Assembly: GCA_964431545.1 (NCBI GenBank)
Contig: CAYSLC010000073.1
Span: 1 to 22,711, forward strand
Source of the DNA: CAYSLC01 sp964431545
GTDB lineage: Bacteria; Desulfobacterota; Desulfobacteria; Desulfobacterales; JAABSP01
DNA length: 22,711 nucleotides
Direction of reading: 5' to 3'
This document shows, piece after piece, positions 1-6,696 of the stretch. Made by a program: the position numbers and the translations under genes. Positions within the stretch are counted from its first letter, which is position 1. Every line of letters starts with the position of its first letter. The notes below the pieces were generated by a model. It made no database searches and was not told where the DNA came from. It worked only from the letters and a program-made list of their open reading frames with translations.

Positions 1-60
1 CCCCGCCGCGCGGGAATGAATTCCCACGCTATTTTAGGATGTCCTTACAGGGCATTTTAG
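1..60. repeat. Partial palindromic intergenic repeat at window edge
   Basis: A compact palindrome lies at 12-25 (arms GGGAAT/ATTCCC, 2-base centre). A second short hairpin follows at 39-55 (arms ATGTCCT/AGGGCAT, one G-T pair, loop TAC), followed by TTTT. Read in reverse complement, the order and spacing (GCCCT-type hairpin, a TAG-type spacer, then a G3-4 AAT/ATT C3-4 palindrome, then CG-rich sequence) resemble the left half of the larger element at 6488-6665, so I read it as a degenerate or truncated copy in the opposite orientation. The hairpin plus T-run could also act as a terminator for a gene to the left. Family membership is by eye only. Confidence 0.45.
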
Positions 61-158
61 AGCAGCCATCGTCCCGTGGGGGCGGTACAAAGTTCGCGTG
101 TAAAGCGCTTTTATCGGCATCAGCGATGCGGCCTCAGTGAGAGGTCGAGCAAAATGCG

Positions 159-187
159 TTGACATATGGTGATGTTTATTATATTTA
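159..187 (+). promoter_or_regulatory. Sigma70-like promoter for the GntR regulator/ABC operon
   Basis: A consensus -35 TTGACA (159-164) is followed after 17 bases by TATTTA (182-187), within an AT-rich island in an otherwise GC-rich window. It lies about 70 bp before the first plausible start codon. The -35 is perfect. The -10 is only moderate (3 of 6), and alternative registers in the same AT-rich stretch are possible. Confidence 0.55.
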
Positions 188-198
188 TACGTATAAAT
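183..198. promoter_or_regulatory. 16-bp perfect palindrome, probable operator
   Basis: ATTTATACGTATAAAT is a perfect 16-bp palindrome overlapping the -10 region of the promoter just described. FadR/GntR dimers bind short palindromes and often repress their own operon, so the adjacent regulator is the obvious candidate. The site is seen in the sequence; the binding protein is inferred. Confidence 0.6.
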
Positions 199-258
199 CG
201 CCTCTACTTGAGGTTCCTCTGTTGTCGTTTCATCAATATGCCTCATGATATCCAATAA

Positions 259-1032
259 ATGAACATCTCCAATATCGACGCCATGACGGCCCCCAAATAC
301 CGGAAACGATCGGATGTGATCGCCCACGCCATCAAACAGTGGATTACCGCCAATGACCTGGGTCCAGGGGACCGGCTGCCCAAGGAAAAAGAGTTGGCCG
401 GGTTGTTCAAGGCCAGCAAAAGCGTGACCCGGGAAACCCTGAAATCGCTCGAAGTCCAGGGGCTGGTCACCATTTCCACCGGCCCGAACGGCGGGGCCAT
501 GATCCGCGCGGTGCCGGAATCCACGGCAATGGGGTTGCTCTCCAACTTTTTTTTCTTCAAGTCGTTCGACGCGTCGGACATCTACGAGATGAGCCGAATC
601 CTGGAGCCCGCCGTCTCCGCCAGCGTCGTCGGGCATCTGTCCCCTTCACAGTTCGAGGACCTGGAAGCCATCGTCGAATTGTGCGCAACGCCGGCGCAAA
701 ATGAGGAGGAGAGCCAGGCGCAGCTCATGGCGGAGGTCCGGTTCCATGAAGTGCTCGCCGACGCCTGTCCCAATGCCTTTTTGTCTTTCTTCTGCAAATA
801 CATGAAACAGGTGATCCGGGATCTCGTGGTGTTCCGGCTGGCCGAGGTAGACCTACAGATGAAAAACCGGTTCACCGCTTCGAATCTCGTCTATCACAAA
901 GAGCTGATCGCCGCTTATCGCCGGGAGGACCGCACGGCGGCCCATGATGTGATGCAGGCCCATGTGGCGGATGTGGACCGGTTCATCGGTTCTCTTGGCG
1001 CCGTTGTGAAAAAGAAATTCCGGTTTCTGTAG
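259..1032 (+). CDS. FadR-subfamily GntR transcriptional regulator (wHTH + FCD domain)
   Basis: This 257-aa protein has an N-terminal winged helix (about residues 15-82) with the GntR pattern PGDRLPKEKELAGLFKASK and a wing ending in GGAMI. A C-terminal all-helical FCD ligand domain follows (about 105-245). FCD domains usually carry an Asp/His/His/His metal site. Here the matching positions are E159, H163, H213 and H235, so the Asp is replaced by Glu. It probably regulates the downstream transporter and amidohydrolase operon, whose first gene starts 33 bp after its stop, and perhaps itself through the palindrome at 183-198. The start is uncertain: ATG 259 and ATG 283 are both possible and neither has a clear ribosome binding site. 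The ligand is unknown; an N-acyl amino acid or short peptide would fit the context. Confidence 0.9.
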   Translation: MNISNIDAMTAPKYRKRSDVIAHAIKQWITANDLGPGDRLPKEKELAGLFKASKSVTRETLKSLEVQGLVTISTGPNGGAMIRAVPESTAMGLLSNFFFFKSFDASDIYEMSRILEPAVSASVVGHLSPSQFEDLEAIVELCATPAQNEEESQAQLMAEVRFHEVLADACPNAFLSFFCKYMKQVIRDLVVFRLAEVDLQMKNRFTASNLVYHKELIAAYRREDRTAAHDVMQAHVADVDRFIGSLGAVVKKKFRFL

Positions 1033-1065
1033 CGCCGACAACCCACCAAACGGAAGGAGAAAGAA

Positions 1066-2676
1066 ATGAAGAAGAGGAAATGGAGCGTGCTGGTCTGTAT
1101 TGCCGCGGCTGTCCTGCTGATCGCCGCCGCCCCGGCGGCGGCCGGGAAAACTGAGGGCGTCCTCCGGGTGGGCTGGACCCAGGAGCCCCGGACCCTCAAT
1201 CCCATGGGATACGACACGATCCAGGGCGGCATGATCATGCGCAGCATGCTGTACGACACCCTGGTCGGATACGACGCCGATCTCGAACCGGCGCCCATGC
1301 TGGCCAAAAGCTGGACCATGAGCGAGGACGGGCGGGTCTGGACCTTCGATCTAGTGGACGACGCCAAATGGCACGACGGCAAACCGCTGACCAGCGCGGA
1401 CATCGCTTTTACCTACCAGTATGTGCTTGACCACGAGATCCCCAATTTCATCAATTATTTGAAACACATCGAAAAAATCGAAGCCCCCGACGCCCGGACG
1501 CTGGTGCTGACCTACAAGGAACCCGTCGCCACGACCTTGTCGGACCTTTGCAACGTCTTCATCGTGGCCAAACACAAATGGGAGAAAATTCCGGGGGAGG
1601 AAGCGGTCAAATACGCGAACGACGCCCCCCTGGGCAGTGGCCCTTTTAAACTGGATCAGTGGAAGCTGAACGAGTTCATGAGCCTGAAGGCCGTCAAAGG
1701 GTACTGGCGGAAACCGGTGGCCCTCGACCAGGTCATCTTCACCTTTTTCTCGTCGCCGGATCCCATGATCATGTCCCTGAAACAGGGCGATATCGACGCC
1801 ATCGGCTCGGAACTCACCCCGGTTGCGGCCAGGGCCTTGTTCCGGGACGGCAACGTCAAGGTGGTCAATTCGCCCAATCTCTACTATCGGCACATCTGCA
1901 TCAACAGTTCCGATTTCGGCCAGGGGCATCCGGCCCTCCGGGACCGCCGCGTCAGGCGGGCCCTGGGCATGTCGGTGGACAAGGCCCACTTGGCCAAGAT
2001 GATCCATATGGGGTACGCGGAGCCGGGAAAGAGCCTCGTGATGAAAGCCATCCCGTTTTATTACAACGACGACCTTGCCCCCTATCCGTTCGACCTGGAA
2101 AAAGCCGCCGCCCTGCTGGAAGACGCCGGCTGGAAAAAAGGCGAGGGCGGCATCCGGGAAAAGGATGGACGGAAACTGGAATTCACGCTCCTGGTCATCT
2201 CCCGCTGGCCGGAGGAGATGCGGGCCGCCGAGATGATCCGCGATTGGTGGGTGCGGATCGGCGTCGGACTGACCCTGCAATCCGCCGACGGCGGCACCAT
2301 CCTGGCCCAGCTCTTCCCCGATTACAAGCACGACATGTACCTGTGGGGCTTCTCCGGCCAGCCGGATCCCAATTTTTCCCTGTCCATTTACCTGTCGTCC
2401 CAGATCCGGAAATGGAACGGCGCGGGCTATGAAAACCCGGCCTACGACAAGCTGTTCAATGCGCAGCAGCGTGCGGTGGACCCGGCCGAGCGCCAACGCA
2501 TCATCTACGAAATGCAGGAGATCCACTATGCCGACAGCCCGTCCATTGTGCTTTACTACATGAACGCCCTGGGCGCCTATCGCTCCGATTACCTCGAGGG
2601 CTTTCACGAAGATATGGCCGGCGGCATCATCTCTTTCATCAACAGGGACAATTTCACCGATGTCCGGTTCAAATAA
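1066..2676 (+). CDS. Peptide/dipeptide ABC transporter substrate-binding protein (family 5)
   Basis: This 536-aa exported protein starts with a Sec signal peptide: a KKRK n-region, a hydrophobic core and a likely cut near AAPAAAG at residue 26. The mature part has the SBP family 5 (DppA/OppA) hallmarks, including LRVGWTQEPRTLNPM near the N-terminus, then LAKSWTMSEDGRVWTFDL with DGKPLTSADIAFTY, GSGPFKL and RRVRRALGMSVDKA. Length is typical for the family. The start is set by the strong GGAAGGAG site 6-13 bases upstream of ATG 1066. It captures substrate in the periplasm for the permeases just downstream. Fine specificity (dipeptide, oligopeptide, N-acyl amino acid, other) cannot be read from sequence alone, but the co-encoded deacylase suggests N-acyl-D-amino acids or D-peptides. 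A small GTCCG/CGGAC hairpin at 2701-2714 follows the gene and may favour higher expression of the binding protein than of the membrane genes. Confidence 0.92.
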   Translation: MKKRKWSVLVCIAAAVLLIAAAPAAAGKTEGVLRVGWTQEPRTLNPMGYDTIQGGMIMRSMLYDTLVGYDADLEPAPMLAKSWTMSEDGRVWTFDLVDDAKWHDGKPLTSADIAFTYQYVLDHEIPNFINYLKHIEKIEAPDARTLVLTYKEPVATTLSDLCNVFIVAKHKWEKIPGEEAVKYANDAPLGSGPFKLDQWKLNEFMSLKAVKGYWRKPVALDQVIFTFFSSPDPMIMSLKQGDIDAIGSELTPVAARALFRDGNVKVVNSPNLYYRHICINSSDFGQGHPALRDRRVRRALGMSVDKAHLAKMIHMGYAEPGKSLVMKAIPFYYNDDLAPYPFDLEKAAALLEDAGWKKGEGGIREKDGRKLEFTLLVISRWPEEMRAAEMIRDWWVRIGVGLTLQSADGGTILAQLFPDYKHDMYLWGFSGQPDPNFSLSIYLSSQIRKWNGAGYENPAYDKLFNAQQRAVDPAERQRIIYEMQEIHYADSPSIVLYYMNALGAYRSDYLEGFHEDMAGGIISFINRDNFTDVRFK

Positions 2677-2727
2677 GCGCCGTCCCGGCGGCGGTTCCGC
2701 GTCCGGTTGCGGACCCCACCGCTGGTG

Positions 2728-3690
2728 ATGAAAACAAAAGGATACGCCCTTAAACGGATCGGCCATTCGGTCTTGACCCTGTGGCTGATCCTGACCCTGA
2801 ATTTTTTCCTCTTCCGGATGCTGCCGGGCGATCCGCTGCGGCTGCTGTTTTCAGATCCGCGGGTCCCCCTTGAAACCCTGGAGAAACTGAGGGTCCAATA
2901 CGGGCTGGACGGGACACTGGCCCAACAGTACGGCAAATACCTGATCAACACGATCCAGGGGGAACTCGGCACGAGCTTCGTCTACAACGCGCCGGTGGCC
3001 GACATCCTGGTCGAGCGGCTGATCAATACGGTGATCCTGCTGTTGCCGGCGACCCTCCTGTCCATCGTCCTCGGCTGCCTGCTCGGCATCATTGCGGCCA
3101 TGAAACGGGGGCGGCCCGCCGATGTGGTCTGCCTGTCCGTCTCCCAGCTGCTGTGGGCCACGCCGGCCTTCTGGCTGGGCCTGCTGTTCATGATGGCCGC
3201 CGGGGGCCTGCTGCCGATGTCCGGCATGACCTCCGGCGGCATCGCCTTTTCATCGGTTTGGGCAAAGGCGATGGACCTTGCCCGGCACATGGTTCTGCCC
3301 ATGCTCACCCTGACGCTGGTCATGCTGGGGCAATACGCCATCGTCATGCGCAACTCCCTGATCGACGTGCTCACGGAAGATTATATGGTCAGCGCACGGG
3401 CCAAGGGCTTTTCCCGGATGCGCCAGCTGTTCGCCCACGCGCTGCCCAACGCGGCCCTGCCGGTCATGACCCTGGCCGCCCTGAACCTGGGCCTGCTCAT
3501 CGGCGGGGCCATCCAGACCGAAACCGTCTTCACTTGGCCGGGGGTGGGGCGGCTGGTGTTCGAGGCCCTGCTGCGCCGGGATTATCCCGTGCTCCAGGGC
3601 GCGTTCCTGGTCATTTCGGTCTGCGCACTCCTGGCGAATCTGATGGCGGACCTGATCTACAAACAGGTGGACCCGAGGATCGAATACTGA
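2728..3690 (+). CDS. Peptide ABC transporter permease, DppB/OppB type
   Basis: This 320-aa inner-membrane protein begins with a transmembrane helix (about 10-30, TLWLILTLNFFLFRMLPGDP), the classic DppB/GsiC opening. A periplasmic segment follows, then a helix bundle. The cytoplasmic EAA-type loop that docks on the ATPases is at about 219-241 (VSARAKGFSRMRQLFAHALP). It ends in DLIYKQVDPRIEY, typical for the family. I prefer ATG 2728 to the in-frame TTG at 2707 because known family members begin a few residues before the first helix; the ribosome binding site is weak either way. The stop overlaps the next start by one base (TGATG), indicating translational coupling. Confidence 0.92.
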   Translation: MKTKGYALKRIGHSVLTLWLILTLNFFLFRMLPGDPLRLLFSDPRVPLETLEKLRVQYGLDGTLAQQYGKYLINTIQGELGTSFVYNAPVADILVERLINTVILLLPATLLSIVLGCLLGIIAAMKRGRPADVVCLSVSQLLWATPAFWLGLLFMMAAGGLLPMSGMTSGGIAFSSVWAKAMDLARHMVLPMLTLTLVMLGQYAIVMRNSLIDVLTEDYMVSARAKGFSRMRQLFAHALPNAALPVMTLAALNLGLLIGGAIQTETVFTWPGVGRLVFEALLRRDYPVLQGAFLVISVCALLANLMADLIYKQVDPRIEY

Positions 3691-4541
3691 TGTATCGACC
3701 GTATCTTTCGGCCCTGAAAAACATCAACAAAATGGGCGTCGTCGGCATGGTCGTCCTGGCGGCCCTGGTCTTCATCGCGGTGTCCGCCCCCATCATCGCC
3801 CCCTACGATCCGCAACGGACGGGCGGGTTCGAGGAGATCCTGATGCCGCCCGGCGCGTCCCACTGGCTGGGCACCGATGAAGTCGGCCGCGACCTCTTCT
3901 CCCTGGTCCTTTACGGCACGCGGATCTCCCTGATGGTGGGGTTTTCATGCGCGGCCATGTCCATCGGGATCGGCACGCTGGTGGGGCTCCTCGCCGGGTA
4001 TTTCGGCGGCCGTGTGGACGACGTCCTGATGCGGCTGACCGACCTGTTCGTCGTCATCCCGCGGTTGCCGCTGGTGCTGATCACCGTGGCGGTTTTGGGG
4101 CCGAGCCTGACCCATACGATCCTGGTCATCGGGGCCTTGATCTGGGCCGGCACGGCACGCATCATCCGGGTGCAGACCATGAGCATGAAAAAGCGGTTGT
4201 TCGTGGAGCGGGCCCGGTCGCTGGGCGCCAGCCATTTCCACATCATCCGGCGGCACATCCTGCCCAACGTCATGCCGCTGGTGTTCGCCAATACCGTCCT
4301 GGTGATCGCCACGGCCATCTACCTCGAATCGACGGTGAGCTTTCTGGGGCTCGGGGACCCCACCCACATCAGCTGGGGGATGATCCTCCATTACGCCTTC
4401 GTCAGCGTGGCCCTCTCCTTCGGCGCCTACTGGTACGTGGTCCCTCCGGGCCTGATGATCGTGTTGGCGGTCCTGGCGTTCACCATGTGCGGCTACGCCC
4501 TCGACGAGGTCCTCAACCCGAAGCTGAGGCGGCGGAAATGA
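3690..4541 (+). CDS. Peptide ABC transporter permease, DppC/OppC type
   Basis: This 283-aa second permease subunit has an N-terminal transmembrane helix (about 15-37) and the family signature HWLGTDEVGRDLFS at 58-71. The EAA loop is at about 170-192 (VERARSLGASHFHIIRRHIL), and the conserved SFLGLGDP segment is near 217-224. Start ATG 3690 shares its A with the preceding TGA stop, and its own stop overlaps the next gene by four bases (ATGA). It forms a heterodimeric membrane channel with the DppB-type subunit. Confidence 0.92.
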   Translation: MYRPYLSALKNINKMGVVGMVVLAALVFIAVSAPIIAPYDPQRTGGFEEILMPPGASHWLGTDEVGRDLFSLVLYGTRISLMVGFSCAAMSIGIGTLVGLLAGYFGGRVDDVLMRLTDLFVVIPRLPLVLITVAVLGPSLTHTILVIGALIWAGTARIIRVQTMSMKKRLFVERARSLGASHFHIIRRHILPNVMPLVFANTVLVIATAIYLESTVSFLGLGDPTHISWGMILHYAFVSVALSFGAYWYVVPPGLMIVLAVLAFTMCGYALDEVLNPKLRRRK

Positions 4542-5512
4542 GGGATTCGGGGCCGATCCTGTCGGTGGAAAACCTGACGACCGAGTTTTCCCTGGGCGGA
4601 ACGTATTACACCGCCGTCCGGAACGTATCTTTTGATTTGCGCCCCGGAGAAACCTTCGGACTGGCCGGCGAATCGGGATGCGGCAAGTCGACGGCGGCCG
4701 CGGCCGTCATGGGAATGCTGCCGGAAAACGGCCGGGCGGTGTCCGGGCATGTCCGGTTCAAGGGCCGGGACCTGCTCGGACTGGATAGATCCGAATTGCG
4801 GAAGGTCTGGTGGAAGGAGATCGCCATGATCTTCCAGGGCAGTCTCAATTCGCTCAACCCGGTGCGGCGGGTGGGGGGACAGATCGCCGAGATCCTCAAG
4901 GCCCGCGGCGGGATGCCGGCGGCCAGGGCGCGGGAAAAGGTCCACGACCTCTTCCGTCTCATCGGGATCCGCCCGGACCGCTGTGATGACTACCCCCACG
5001 AATTTTCCGGCGGCATGCGCCAGCGGGTGATGATCGCCATGGCCGTCTGCCTCGATCCCGGCCTGATCATCGCCGATGAATGCACCACGGCCCTGGACGT
5101 CATGATCCAGGCCCAGATCGTCGATCTTCTGAAAGACCTCAACCGGCGGCTCAACGTCTCCATGATCTTCATCAACCACGACCTGGGGCTGGTGGCGGAG
5201 ATCTGCGACCGGGTGGCCGTGATGTACGCCGGACGGATCGTGGAGTCGGGGCCGGTGGCGGAGGTGTTCCATCGGCCGGCCCACCCCTATGTTCAGCAGT
5301 TGATCGCGGCGCTTCCGGAAATGGAAGGGGATGCCGACCGGTTGGAGGCCATCGCCGGCTCGCCGCCGCGCCTAAAGGAAATGCCGCCGGGGTGCCCTTT
5401 TTTGCCCCGCTGTAACCAGGGCGATTCGGCCTGCGCCGCCGGCGTGCCGCCCGACGTGACCGTTTCAGCGGGGCATGCGGCCGCCTGCATCCGGATCGGG
5501 GGCGGACCATGA
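4538..5512 (+). CDS. Peptide ABC transporter ATP-binding protein, DppD/OppD type
   Basis: This 324-aa cytoplasmic ATPase shows Walker A GESGCGKST (44-52), ABC signature FSGGMRQRV (157-164), Walker B ending in IIADE (D180, E181) and switch His H214. After E181 the usual Pro is Cys (DECTTALD instead of DEPTTALD). The C-terminal oligo_HPY extension contains C286, C292, C299 and C317, the cysteine pattern of peptide-importer ATPases; a 4Fe-4S cluster at this position has been reported for a mycobacterial homologue, so a cluster here is plausible but inferred. It overlaps both neighbours by ATGA and pairs with the DppF-type subunit. Confidence 0.93.
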   Translation: MRDSGPILSVENLTTEFSLGGTYYTAVRNVSFDLRPGETFGLAGESGCGKSTAAAAVMGMLPENGRAVSGHVRFKGRDLLGLDRSELRKVWWKEIAMIFQGSLNSLNPVRRVGGQIAEILKARGGMPAARAREKVHDLFRLIGIRPDRCDDYPHEFSGGMRQRVMIAMAVCLDPGLIIADECTTALDVMIQAQIVDLLKDLNRRLNVSMIFINHDLGLVAEICDRVAVMYAGRIVESGPVAEVFHRPAHPYVQQLIAALPEMEGDADRLEAIAGSPPRLKEMPPGCPFLPRCNQGDSACAAGVPPDVTVSAGHAAACIRIGGGP

Positions 5513-6483
5513 GCCGGCCGCCGGTGGTGGACGTGCGGAATTTATCGGTCTGGTTCCAGGGGCGGGGCGGCCTGTTTCAACGGGGGGCGCCGCCGGTGCG
5601 GGCCGTGGACGGCGTGAGCTTCGCCCTGGCCGGGGGGGAAACCCTGGCTCTTGTGGGGGAGAGCGGTTCGGGCAAAACGACGGTGGGCCGCGCCATCATG
5701 GGACTGCTCCGGGAAGCGGCCGGAGAGATCCGGTTTGAAGACGCCGACATGATCGGCGCCGGCCGCCGGGAACGGCGCGCCCTGCGCACGCGGATGCAGA
5801 TGATTTTTCAGGACCCTTTCGACGCCATGAACCCCCGGGAAACCGTCGGAAAAATCGTGGCCGAACCCTTGGCGATCCACAAAAAAGCGATGACGGCGGA
5901 TGCGAAACGCGAGCGGGTCGGCCAGGCCCTGATCGACGTGGGGCTCACGCCGCCGGAGGATTTTTTCGATCGGTTTCCCCATGAGCTGTCCGGCGGACAG
6001 CGGCAACGGGTCCTGATCGCGGGCGCCCTCGTCCTGGAACCGGCGGTGGTCATTTCGGACGAGCCGGTCTCCATGCTGGACGCCTCGCTGAAGGTGGAGA
6101 TCCTCCACCTCCTGGTCAAACTGCAGGAACGGCACGCCTTTGCCCAACTGATGATCACTCATGATCTGGCACTGACCCGGTATATCGCCGACCGGATCGC
6201 CATCCTGTATCTCGGCAGGATCATGGAAGCCGGGCCGACCCGGGCGGTGCTGCGGCATCCCAAGCATCCCTATACCCGCGCCCTGAGCCAAGTGGTCCCG
6301 ACCCTGGACCGGGTCGGCCGGGAAAAGCGGATCCTGGCGGGGGAGATTCCCCATCCGTCGGCCATCCCCGGAGGGTGCCGGTTCCATCCCCGGTGCCCCG
6401 AGGCCGTCGACCGGTGCCGGCAGGCTGCGCCGGAGGACCGTCGGCTCGGCGACCGGACGGTCCACTGCCATTTGGCGACATAG
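5509..6483 (+). CDS. Peptide ABC transporter ATP-binding protein, DppF/OppF type
   Basis: This 324-aa second ATPase of the importer has Walker A GESGSGKTT (50-58), signature LSGGQRQRV (160-168), Walker B with VVISDEPVSMLD (D184, E185) and switch His H218. Like its partner it ends with an oligo_HPY extension carrying four cysteines (C290, C296, C303, C320). The DEPVSMLDASL variant is typical of DppF/OppF rather than DppD. ATG 5509 overlaps the preceding stop by four bases. A repeat element starts only 4 bp after its stop codon, separating it from the amidohydrolase gene. Confidence 0.93.
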   Translation: MSRPPVVDVRNLSVWFQGRGGLFQRGAPPVRAVDGVSFALAGGETLALVGESGSGKTTVGRAIMGLLREAAGEIRFEDADMIGAGRRERRALRTRMQMIFQDPFDAMNPRETVGKIVAEPLAIHKKAMTADAKRERVGQALIDVGLTPPEDFFDRFPHELSGGQRQRVLIAGALVLEPAVVISDEPVSMLDASLKVEILHLLVKLQERHAFAQLMITHDLALTRYIADRIAILYLGRIMEAGPTRAVLRHPKHPYTRALSQVVPTLDRVGREKRILAGEIPHPSAIPGGCRFHPRCPEAVDRCRQAAPEDRRLGDRTVHCHLAT

Positions 6484-6487
6484 AACC

Positions 6488-6665
6488 GGTCTTGATCATT
6501 GTTCCGGCTACTTCAGCGCCCTTCAGGGCGGTTGAGCTTGTAGGCCGGGGATTTATTCCCGGCCGGCGCCGCCGGGGAATGAATCCCCCGGCTACAGGCA
6601 AAACCCGGCTGAAGCCGGCTGCAACCGTTTCGGCTCGCGCATTGGCCGAAACGATGATCAAGGCC
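6488..6665. repeat. 178-bp palindrome-rich MITE/REP-like element with terminal inverted repeats
   Basis: The ends form a 21-bp imperfect inverted repeat: 6488-6508 against 6645-6665, 18 of 21 matching in my hand alignment. Inside are a GCCC-TTCA-GGGC hairpin (6518-6529), a large palindrome at about 6540-6594 whose two arms are each palindromic (CCGGGG...TTCCCGG and CCGGGG...CCCCCGG), a CCGGCTGAAGCCGG hairpin near 6605-6618, and a 9-bp hairpin CGTTTCGGC/GCCGAAACG (6626-6634/6645-6653). It carries no convincing coding capacity. It sits exactly between the stop of the last ABC gene and the ribosome binding site of the amidohydrolase, so it would be transcribed as a highly folded mRNA spacer. A non-autonomous mobile repeat is the best reading; a transcript-processing or attenuating role is possible. 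Confidence 0.75.
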
Positions 6666-6696
6666 ATAGCGCCTGATATGAAAAGGAGTTGCCGAC

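Noticed and set aside
1351..2766. Long minus-strand open frame of 471 codons opposite the binding-protein gene
   Set aside because: High-GC antisense shadow. The plus-strand protein is unambiguous and the antisense product lacks any motif.
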